A stretch of DNA of 5,216 nt, taken from NCBI GenBank assembly GCA_937875615.1, contig CALNBU010000813.1, positions 1-5,216 on the forward strand, read 5' to 3'. The position numbers and the translations under genes were made by a program. The DNA is from an uncultured Archangium sp. Its GTDB lineage: Bacteria > Myxococcota > Myxococcia > Myxococcales > Myxococcaceae. A model generated the notes under the pieces. The model did no database searches. It was not told the origin of the DNA and saw only the letters and a program-made list of their open reading frames with translations. Below are positions 1 to 4,357 of the stretch, piece after piece; position 1 is the first letter of the stretch; each line of letters begins with the position of its first letter.

Positions 1-86
1 CCGCCCATCGCGTCTCCGCCGCCCGTCGCGTCTCCGCCGCCCGTCGCGTCTCCGCCGCCCGTCGCGTCTCCGCCGCCGGTCGCGTC
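1..86. repeat. 18-bp tandem repeat, about 4.8 copies, encoding DATGGG
   Basis: The 18-bp unit (CCGCCGCCCGTCGCGTCT on the plus strand) is repeated in register. Complete units lie at 69-86, 51-68, 33-50 and 15-32, and a partial unit at 1-14 continues past the edge. Copies are nearly identical in DNA: the unit at 69-86 has a synonymous Thr change (ACC for ACG), and the partial unit has a single change that turns Thr into Met. Because the period is six codons, copy-number changes would lengthen or shorten the lipoprotein linker without shifting the frame. The high identity suggests recent expansion by slippage. Confidence 0.85.
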
Positions 87-164
87 TCCGCCATCGGGCT
101 CCACCAGCGGGGAAGGACCACAGGCGAGGGCGCTGACGGCGGCGATGAGGAGCCAACGGTGCAT
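1..164 (-). CDS. Putative lipoprotein with DATGGG repeats (partial, N-terminal end)
   Basis: Reading leftward from the ATG at 164-162 gives an open frame of 54 codons that leaves the window at base 1, so only the N-terminus is present. Residues 1-14 (MHRWLLIAAVSALA) form a short signal peptide with one Arg and a hydrophobic core. Cys15 follows in the context A-L-A-C, an acceptable but not ideal lipobox because position -3 is Ala rather than Leu. Lipidation at Cys15 and envelope location are inferred. After a short Pro-containing segment (16-26) the protein becomes a hexapeptide repeat, DATGGG, four full copies and a fifth starting as DAMG. This looks like a flexible linker leading to a domain outside the window, so function is unknown. 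There is no good ribosome site directly before the ATG. A GTG two codons upstream (170-168) has GGAAG 10 bases before it and would give a 16-residue signal peptide. Glycine-rich linkers after the lipid cysteine are common in myxobacterial lipoproteins. Confidence 0.66.
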   Translation of the reverse strand, partial: MHRWLLIAAVSALACGPSPLVEPDGGDATGGGDATGGGDATGGGDATGGGDAMG

Positions 165-265
165 CGGCACGGTGTAGGGGCTTCCGGGAGCCGGTTCCAG
201 GCGCGGCCCCGGAGGCGACGCGCCGAGGTGACGCCACCCATTCGTCAAGCGAGCGTTCCCCCGCG

Positions 266-279
266 CGACGCGCGCGTCG
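266..279. promoter_or_regulatory. 14-bp perfect palindrome upstream of the PH-domain genes
   Basis: CGACGCGCGCGTCG is a perfect palindrome in the 130-bp space between the divergent lipoprotein gene and the first PH gene. It ends two bases before the ribosome site of the PH gene (AAGGTG, 282-287, seven bases before the ATG at 295). A dimeric regulator could bind it, but alternating CG runs give palindromes by chance at this GC content. No convincing -35/-10 pair was found in the intergenic region for either gene. Confidence 0.25.
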
Positions 280-294
280 GTAAGGTGCGGCGCG

Positions 295-816
295 ATGAAC
301 GCCGCCGACCTCGCCGTCCTCGAACACCGGGTGCACGCCATCACCCGTCCGGAGCGGGAGCTCCTCTGGTTCTACGTCCTCTCGTCCTTCATGGCCTTGT
401 GCGCGGCGCCACTGGTGCTGCTGCCGCTGCTCTTCCGCTACGAGACGTTGTGGTACCGCTTCACCTCCAGCGGCATCGCCACCGGCTACGGCTTCTTCTT
501 CCGCCGGGAGCAGCAGCTGACCTACGCGCGCATGCAAGACATCCACTTCTCGCAGAACATCCTCGAGCGCTGGCTGGGCATCGGCACCGTCACCGTGCAG
601 ACCGCCGGGGCGGGGGGCGCCGGCAACCTCACCATCGTAGGGGTGCGCGAGTTCGAGGCCATCCGCGACTACCTCTACGCGAAGATGCGCGGCGTGCACG
701 CCGAGCCTGACGCGCACCTCGAGGGCGCGCCGACCACCGACGCGGTGCTCACCGACATCCGCGACGCGCTGCGCGACGCGGCCGCCGCGCTCGCCGCCTC
801 GAAGGGCGCCCCCTGA
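295..816 (+). CDS. Membrane PH-domain protein (bPH2/DUF304, YdbS-like), first of a pair
   Basis: The 173-residue product has a hydrophobic stretch at about 23-47, probably one long membrane segment or a tight hairpin, and then a bacterial PH-like (bPH2, DUF304) domain. The domain is recognised from residues 49-128: an aromatic start around LWYRFTSSGI, then YARMQDIHFSQNILERWLG at 77-95, then a VTVQTAGA strand at 99-106. This Y-A-x-x-Q-[DN]-[IL] ... L-E-R-x-x-G pattern is typical of YdbS/YdbT-type proteins. The tail from 151 is Ala/Arg/Asp-rich and probably helical. The ATG at 295 is preceded by AAGGTG at 282-287. The stop codon shares a base with the next gene's start (TGATG), so the two are probably translationally coupled. 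Bacillus YdbS/YdbT have been linked to resistance to a bacteriocin; whether that role holds here is unknown. Family call is firm, function is not. Confidence 0.88.
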   Translation: MNAADLAVLEHRVHAITRPERELLWFYVLSSFMALCAAPLVLLPLLFRYETLWYRFTSSGIATGYGFFFRREQQLTYARMQDIHFSQNILERWLGIGTVTVQTAGAGGAGNLTIVGVREFEAIRDYLYAKMRGVHAEPDAHLEGAPTTDAVLTDIRDALRDAAAALAASKGAP

Positions 817-1505
817 TGGACACGTTGCTCAAGCTGCTCAAGCCGCTCTTTCTCCCGCTGCTCAAGGTCGACTTCCGGCCGCCGCACCTGCCGGAGGGCA
901 GCTCGCTGGTGCGCGCGCTCAAGCCCTCGGAGAAGTGGCTCGGCTACCGCTACCTCACGGTGCTCTTCGGTCTGCTCAACCAGTTCATCGGCACCGGAGT
1001 GGGCGCGGTGGCGCTGATGGCGACGGGGCAGCGGTGGGCCTTCGCCGTCGCGGGGCTGCTGGTGGTCATCCAGTGCTTCACCGTGGGGCTGGCGCTGGTG
1101 GTGGCGCGCGTCGACTTCGAGCTGCGCCACTACCTGGTGGGCGACCGCTCGCTGCGGGTGGTGCAGGGCGCGTGGACGCGCGAAGAGGTGACGTTGAGCT
1201 ACGCCAACGTGCAGAACCTGGAGGTGACGCAGGGGCCGCTGGAGCGCTTCTTCGGCTTCAAGTCGCTCACCATCTCCACCGCGGGGGCCGACAACGCGCC
1301 GGGGGAGCGCAACTCGCACCTGGTCTCACTGGTGGGCCTGACCTCCGCCGACGAGCTGCGCGCGCTCATCCTCAACATGCTCAAGCAGGAGCGCGGGCCA
1401 GGGCTGGGAGAGGCCGCGCCAGCGCCCGCGGCGCTGCCCCACGGGAGGTTGTTGGAAATCCGGGAGGCGGCCCTCGCGTTGAGAGAAGCCGCGCGTTTGG
1501 GTTGA
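816..1505 (+). CDS. Membrane PH-domain protein (bPH2/DUF304, YdbS/YdbT-like), second of a pair
   Basis: The 229-residue product is a longer paralogue of the gene before it. A basic, Leu-rich N-terminus (1-18) is followed by two membrane segments at about 47-68 and 75-97, the usual hairpin of this family, and one bPH2 domain at about 99-175. The domain core YANVQNLEVTQGPLERFFG (129-147) and SLTISTAGA (150-158) align residue for residue with the upstream protein. The domain probably faces the cytoplasm. The last 20 residues (LLEIREAALALREAARLG at 212-229) resemble the tail of the neighbour. The start ATG overlaps the upstream stop by one base, which fixes the start and implies stoichiometric synthesis. 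B. subtilis YdbT is larger and carries several PH domains; this protein has one. Substrate or partner unknown; a membrane complex of the two products is inferred. Confidence 0.88.
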   Translation: MDTLLKLLKPLFLPLLKVDFRPPHLPEGSSLVRALKPSEKWLGYRYLTVLFGLLNQFIGTGVGAVALMATGQRWAFAVAGLLVVIQCFTVGLALVVARVDFELRHYLVGDRSLRVVQGAWTREEVTLSYANVQNLEVTQGPLERFFGFKSLTISTAGADNAPGERNSHLVSLVGLTSADELRALILNMLKQERGPGLGEAAPAPAALPHGRLLEIREAALALREAARLG

Positions 1506-1530
1506 CATTCGGCGGCAGCCTTACGAGATC
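1502..1530 (+). promoter_or_regulatory. Possible sigma-70-type promoter for exbB-exbD-tonB
   Basis: A perfect TTGACA hexamer lies at 1502-1507, overlapping the stop codon of the second PH gene. At 16-17 bp spacing the -10 candidates (CGAGAT or GAGATC) match TATAAT poorly. Loose -10 boxes are common in GC-rich genomes, so this is a candidate only. It would start transcription in the 54-bp gap before exbB. The alternative is that the PH genes and exbB are one transcript. Confidence 0.28.
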
Positions 1531-1559
1531 ACCCCGGTCTCTTCACGCAAGGTCCTTGA

Positions 1560-2225
1560 ATGACTTCGTTTCTGCTGTTGGCGCAGGCGCACCAGGGTTG
1601 GCTCACCACGCGGCTGCTGGCCGTGTTCACCGGCGACGCCGAATGGGTGCTCTGGCTGCTGGCCGTGATGTCGGTCGTCTCCATCGCGGTGATGCTGGAG
1701 CGCGGCATTTACTTCTCGACGCGCTCGCTGCCCGACAGCGACGGGGTGCTGCTCAAGCTGGCGAAGGGTGAAATCGACGCGGTGAAGACCGCGGTGGAGA
1801 GCCGCGCGGGCATGGAGGCGGCGGTGCTGCGCGAGGGCCTCTCGGCCATCGAGAAGGGCCCTGACACGGTGGAGGAAATCGTCAACGCCACCCTGGCCCG
1901 GGAGCGCCCGCGCTACGAGCGCTTCCTCTCGATTCTGGGCACCCTGGGCAGCAACACGCCCTTCATCGGCCTCTTCGGGACGGTGCTGGGCATCATCAAG
2001 GCCTTCAAGGACCTGGGCGCGTCCGGCGCGCAGGGCTCCGAGGTGCAGGCCTCGGTGATGGCCGGCATCTCCGAGGCGCTGGTGGCCACCGCCGTGGGCC
2101 TCGCCGTCGCGATCCCTGCGGTCATCGGCTACAACATCCTTCAGCGCAACGTGAAGAACACCGCGGCGCGCGCCACCGCGCTGGGCCACGCGCTGGTGGG
2201 TCACCTCCGCGCCACGGGGAAGTGA
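1560..2225 (+). CDS. exbB: MotA/TolQ/ExbB-family proton channel, ExbB-type
   Basis: The 221-residue protein is the channel subunit of an ExbB-ExbD-TonB (or Tol-like) machine that turns the proton gradient into mechanical work on the outer membrane. It has three membrane segments, at about 29-46, 125-148 and 172-191, with a large cytoplasmic loop between the first two. The family signatures are clear: TPFIGLFGTVLGI (133-145) and GISEALVATAVGLAVAIP (169-186). Thr141, Glu172 and Thr177 correspond to the pore residues Thr148, Glu176 and Thr181 of E. coli ExbB, and the Glu-Thr spacing is identical. Length is close to the family norm, about 220-245. The ATG at 1560 has AAGG at 1549-1552 with seven bases between. 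exbD starts 3 bp after its stop and tonB follows, so an Exb/Ton role is more likely than TolQ, since no tolA, tolB or pal genes are seen. Myxobacteria use related channels in gliding motors, but the TonB gene argues against that here. Confidence 0.93.
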   Translation: MTSFLLLAQAHQGWLTTRLLAVFTGDAEWVLWLLAVMSVVSIAVMLERGIYFSTRSLPDSDGVLLKLAKGEIDAVKTAVESRAGMEAAVLREGLSAIEKGPDTVEEIVNATLARERPRYERFLSILGTLGSNTPFIGLFGTVLGIIKAFKDLGASGAQGSEVQASVMAGISEALVATAVGLAVAIPAVIGYNILQRNVKNTAARATALGHALVGHLRATGK

Positions 2226-2228
2226 GCG

Positions 2229-2657
2229 ATGGCCGGCGGAACGCAGGACAGCGACGACGAAATCACAGGCATCAACGTCACCCCGCTGGTCGACATCGTG
2301 CTCGTGCTGCTCATCATCTTCATGGTGACGGCCAACTTCATCGTGAAGGAGACGGTGGAGGTGGACCTCCCGCGGGCCGCCAACACCCAGGACAAGACGG
2401 TGCAGACCCCGGTGATGCTGACCCTCGACAAGGACGCGAAGATCTTCTTCGACGGCGCCGAGGTCTCGGAGTCGGCCGCGTTGGTGAAGATGAAGGAGGC
2501 CGTGGAGAAGGACAAGGAAGTGCGCGCCATCATCAGCGCCGACCAGTCGCTCAACTACGGCAAGGTGATGAACCTCATCGACCTGGTGAAGGGGTCAGGC
2601 ATCAACAAGTTCGCCCTCAACATCCAGAAAGAAGTGAAACCCACGGCCGCGCCGTGA
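2229..2657 (+). CDS. exbD: Biopolymer transport protein ExbD/TolR family
   Basis: The 142-residue product is the partner of the adjacent ExbB. A short acidic cytoplasmic N-terminus (1-14) leads into INVTPLVDIVLVLLIIFMVT (15-34), the single membrane segment and the hallmark of the family. Asp22 corresponds to the essential proton-carrying Asp25 of E. coli ExbD. The periplasmic part (about 42-135) has the usual ExbD order: a strand around EVDLP, a VMLTLDKD strand, and a last conserved block DQSLNYGKVMNLIDLVKGSGI with the YGKVM...D motif, which dimerises in relatives. Length is normal. The gene starts three bases after the exbB stop; a strong GGGGAAG ribosome site sits at 2216-2222 inside the end of exbB, so translation is coupled. 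ExbD and TolR are hard to separate by sequence alone; the tonB gene immediately downstream favours ExbD. Confidence 0.93.
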   Translation: MAGGTQDSDDEITGINVTPLVDIVLVLLIIFMVTANFIVKETVEVDLPRAANTQDKTVQTPVMLTLDKDAKIFFDGAEVSESAALVKMKEAVEKDKEVRAIISADQSLNYGKVMNLIDLVKGSGINKFALNIQKEVKPTAAP

Positions 2658-2672
2658 CGTCGTAGCTCCCCG

Positions 2673-3458
2673 ATGTCGACCGCCACCTTCGAGCGCCGTG
2701 ATGAACCCAACCGCCTCATCTTCGTGGCGCTGTTGGTGAGCTCCGTCGTCGCGCACGGCGTGGCGGTGGTGATGATGCCGGAGCGCGTCTCCACGGTGAG
2801 CACCAACCGCCGCGTGGAGATGGAGTTCTACGAGCTGCCCAAGCCCGAGACGCCGCCGCCAGAACCGGAGAAGCCGCCAGAGCCGGAGAAGCCACCGGAG
2901 CCGGAGAAGCTGAAGGTGGTGGAGAAGGTGAAGATGAAGCCGGTGGTGAAGATCGACACGCCCGCGCCGCCCCGGGAAGAGCCGCCGCCGCCCAACCAGG
3001 AGCCGCCGAAGGAGGTGCCGCAGCAGCCGGTGCCCATCGTCATCGGCATCAGCATGGACTCCACCACCGCCACCGGAGGCATCGCGGTGCAGGTGGGCAA
3101 CACCACCTACGGCAAGGCCTCGGAGAAGGTGGTGAACCCCGGCAGCGTCAAGGCCTACTCCGCGCCGAAGTACGCGCCGCCGGGCAGCGCCGACACCGAG
3201 CCCTCGATTCTGGGCGAGGTGAAGATTCCCTTCCCTCCCGAGGCGTTGAAGAACGGCATCGAGGGGCTGGTGCGCATGCGCATCACCACCGACCCCGCGG
3301 GCGCGGTGACGTCGGTGAGCGTCATCTCCGGCCCTGGCTACGGTCTGAACGAGGCCGCGCGCGACGCGCTCAAGCGCTTCAAGTTCAAGCCGGCCACCAA
3401 GGGCGGCGAGCCCGTGGGCTACACCTTCACGTACACCTACTCGTTCATCATCGACTGA
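2673..3458 (+). CDS. tonB: TonB-family energy transducer
   Basis: The 261-residue protein should carry energy from ExbB/ExbD to TonB-dependent outer-membrane transporters. Layout: short cytoplasmic N-terminus; membrane anchor at about 15-35; proline/charge-rich periplasmic spacer at about 56-121, with three PPEPEK repeats at 62-79; an unusual Gly/Thr/Ser-rich section at about 122-176; and the TonB C-terminal domain from about 183 to the end (FPPEALKNGIEGLVRMRI, then GPGYGLNEAARDALKRFKFKPA). In the anchor, Ser24 and His28 have the same spacing as Ser16 and His20 of E. coli TonB, the pair through which ExbB/ExbD act. FPPEA replaces the commoner YPxxA. The ATG is the only in-frame start after the exbD stop, 15 bp downstream, and has no recognisable ribosome site, so translation probably depends on ribosomes finishing exbD. 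No receptor gene is in the window, so the transported substrate cannot be named. Confidence 0.92.
   Translation: MSTATFERRDEPNRLIFVALLVSSVVAHGVAVVMMPERVSTVSTNRRVEMEFYELPKPETPPPEPEKPPEPEKPPEPEKLKVVEKVKMKPVVKIDTPAPPREEPPPPNQEPPKEVPQQPVPIVIGISMDSTTATGGIAVQVGNTTYGKASEKVVNPGSVKAYSAPKYAPPGSADTEPSILGEVKIPFPPEALKNGIEGLVRMRITTDPAGAVTSVSVISGPGYGLNEAARDALKRFKFKPATKGGEPVGYTFTYTYSFIID
2856..2909 (+). repeat. Three 18-bp units encoding PPEPEK in the TonB spacer
   Basis: Three in-frame 18-bp units lie at 2856-2873, 2874-2891 and 2892-2909, each encoding Pro-Pro-Glu-Pro-Glu-Lys. The DNA copies differ only at third positions. The stretch forms the stiff extended part of the periplasmic spacer that lets TonB reach the outer membrane. 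Copy changes would alter its length by six residues without breaking the frame. Confidence 0.85.
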
Positions 3459-3501
3459 GCGCCGCCGCGCGGGTGGCTGGAGCATCCCTGCACCGGTCGC
3501 G

Positions 3502-3534
3502 TCGGGCACGCCGCGCCGCGCTTCGGGTACGCCG
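3502..3534 (+). repeat. 12-bp direct repeat pair, 21-bp period, upstream of the 80-residue gene
   Basis: TCGGGCACGCCG (3502-3513) recurs as TCGGGTACGCCG (3523-3534), 11 of 12 bases identical and exactly 21 bp apart, so both lie on the same face of the helix. The inner octamer GGCACGCC occurs a third time at 3553-3560, inside the candidate promoter. Same-face spacing upstream of a promoter fits an activator-binding site, but this is inference and the region is GC-rich. Confidence 0.35.
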
Positions 3535-3551
3535 TTCTGCGCGCTTGGCGC

Positions 3552-3567
3552 TGGCACGCCAGCTGCT
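3552..3567 (+). promoter_or_regulatory. Candidate sigma-54 (-24/-12) promoter
   Basis: TGGCACG-CCAG-CTGCT matches the sigma-54 consensus TGGCACG-N4-TTGC[A/T] at all but one consensus base. The invariant GG (3553-3554) and GC (3565-3566) are separated by the required 10 bases. Transcription would start near 3577-3579, about 47-49 bp before the ATG at 3626. Sigma-54 promoters are numerous in myxobacteria and need an enhancer-binding activator; the direct repeats just upstream are possible sites. Competing reading: TTGGCG (3545-3550) and CGCCAG (3557-3562) can form a 6-bp stem followed by a T-rich stretch, which could be a weak terminator for tonB. Confidence 0.45.
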
Positions 3568-3612
3568 TTGCCTCTTTTCACGCGCCGGTAAGGAGCTGGC
3601 GCGCGTGAAGGG

Positions 3613-3619
3613 GGAGGTG
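3613..3619 (+). promoter_or_regulatory. Strong ribosome binding site that sets the start of the 80-residue gene
   Basis: GGAGGTG lies six bases before the ATG at 3626 and is the best Shine-Dalgarno match in the window. It favours that ATG over an in-frame GTG at 3605, which has its own AAGGAG at 3590-3595 with a 9-base spacer and would add seven residues. Confidence 0.6.
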
Positions 3620-3625
3620 CAGCAC

Positions 3626-3868
3626 ATGCAGCAAGGCAAGCGGTACCAGGTGTTCTCCATCAAGGAGATTCACGAGCACAACGAGAAGAAGTCGGTGTGG
3701 GTGAAGGCCGGCTCGGCGTGGGTCAACCGGGACGGGAGCATCAACGTGTACCTCGACGTGTTGCCGTTGGACGGGAAGCTGCACGTCCGCGAAGCACTCG
3801 AGCACAGGAGCGCCCAGGCGAATGGGTCGTCGGAGGCGGGGAACAACGAAGCGATGGGAGCGCACTGA
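3626..3868 (+). CDS. Conserved small protein of unknown function (80 aa)
   Basis: The 80-residue product has no signal peptide or membrane segment, so it is probably cytoplasmic. Residues 5-56 look like a compact, strand-rich domain: KRYQVFSIKE (5-14), a charged turn, then WVKAGSAWVNRDGSINVYLD (25-44), then LPLDGKLHVRE (46-56). The pattern W-x-x-x-G-x-A-[WF]-x-N-x-D-G-S-[IL]-N-x-x-L-D-x-L-P-x-[DN]-G-[KR]-L is one I recall from short uncharacterised proteins in many bacteria; this comes from memory, not a search. Residues 57-80 are polar and probably disordered. The frame stays open 51 codons upstream, but that part is Arg-rich, lies in the regulatory gap and lacks the domain, so the start at 3626 with its strong ribosome site is preferred. 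The ComEA-like gene begins two bases after the stop, suggesting one transcript. No function can be assigned. Confidence 0.78.
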   Translation: MQQGKRYQVFSIKEIHEHNEKKSVWVKAGSAWVNRDGSINVYLDVLPLDGKLHVREALEHRSAQANGSSEAGNNEAMGAH

Positions 3869-3870
3869 AG

Positions 3871-4275
3871 ATGAAGACCAACAACAAGCTGGCGAAGTTC
3901 GTGTCGTACGTGGCGGTGGCGGTGGTGGCGCTGGGGGCGGGCAGCGCGCTCGCCGCGGGGCCGAAGACGAAGACGAAGAAGGAGCTGACCGGGGTGGTGA
4001 ACGTCAACACCGCCACCGCGGCGCAGCTCGACCTGCTGCCGGGCATCGGTCAGAAGGCGGCGAAGCGCATCATCGAGCAGCGGGCGTCGAAGCCCTTCGC
4101 GAAGCTCGAGGACCTGCGGCGGGTGAAGGGGCTGGGGGTGAAGAAGGTCGAGAAGCTGCGGGCGCACGTCATCTTCCAGGGCACCACCACCGCGTCGCTC
4201 AAGAAGGTGGTGGTCGACGGTCAGCAGCCGACCGCCCCGCCCTCGGCGCAGGGGCGCCGGGCCAGCCAGCGCTGA
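3871..4275 (+). CDS. Secreted ComEA-like helix-hairpin-helix DNA-binding protein
   Basis: The 134-residue product has an N-terminal signal peptide (basic residues 2-9, hydrophobic 10-28, likely cleavage after A-L-A at 28), a Lys-rich linker (32-37) and a ComEA-type helix-hairpin-helix domain at 41-102. The domain is unmistakable: VVNVNTATAAQLDLLPGIGQ (42-61), AAKRIIEQR (63-71), then FAKLEDLRRVKGLGVKKVEKL (76-96), with both G-I-G and G-L-G hairpins. HhH domains bind the DNA backbone without sequence preference. In transformable Gram-negative bacteria, periplasmic ComEA holds incoming DNA and helps pull it across the outer membrane. The tail (103-134) is polar, with Pro and Arg, and has no recognised domain. 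The start at 3871 is chosen because it begins the signal peptide; a GGGAG at 3855-3859 is rather far upstream. The gene lies 2 bp behind the 80-residue gene. ComEA-like describes the fold; a role in competence is not shown, and no comEC or comF is in view. Confidence 0.88.
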   Translation: MKTNNKLAKFVSYVAVAVVALGAGSALAAGPKTKTKKELTGVVNVNTATAAQLDLLPGIGQKAAKRIIEQRASKPFAKLEDLRRVKGLGVKKVEKLRAHVIFQGTTTASLKKVVVDGQQPTAPPSAQGRRASQR

Positions 4276-4357
4276 GCGACGGGCAGGACCGCAGCGGAGG
4301 CGCCGAGCCGGCAGGAGTCGGCCCGGCGTCGCCGTTTCGTGCGACAGTGGGCGCTCC

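Noticed and set aside
1..92. CRISPR-like array at the left edge
   Set aside because: The repeats are 18 bp, directly adjoining with no spacers, and encode a regular hexapeptide on the minus strand.
243..248. TTGACG on the minus strand as a -35 for the lipoprotein gene
   Set aside because: No acceptable -10 sequence occurs 16-18 bp downstream on that strand.
159..710. 183-codon plus-strand frame starting at a GTG before the first PH gene
   Set aside because: It is out of frame with the PH-domain gene, rich in Arg/His/Pro, and has no ribosome site or domain.
935..1771. 278-codon plus-strand frame spanning the end of the second PH gene and the start of exbB
   Set aside because: It overlaps two well-supported genes in a different frame and reads as Arg/Gly/Ala-rich low-complexity protein with no domain.
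2229..3458. ExbD-TonB fusion by readthrough of the single in-frame TGA
   Set aside because: The ExbD C-terminus is periplasmic and the TonB N-terminus cytoplasmic, so a fusion would invert the TonB anchor. There is no recoding signal.
2595..3581. 328-codon open frame on the minus strand across tonB
   Set aside because: It is the antisense of tonB; its His/Arg/Leu-rich composition is what the reverse of a proline- and valine-rich GC-rich gene gives. The plus strand has clear TonB domains.
3473..3625. N-terminal extension of 51 codons for the 80-residue gene
   Set aside because: The extension is Arg/Ala-rich, sits in the regulatory gap and over the candidate promoter, and the best ribosome site lies just before the ATG at 3626.
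4302..4327. Short GC-rich inverted repeats between the ComEA-like and DUF547 genes as a terminator
   Set aside because: Stems are only 5 bp with large loops and no T-run follows, so they are expected by chance at this base composition.
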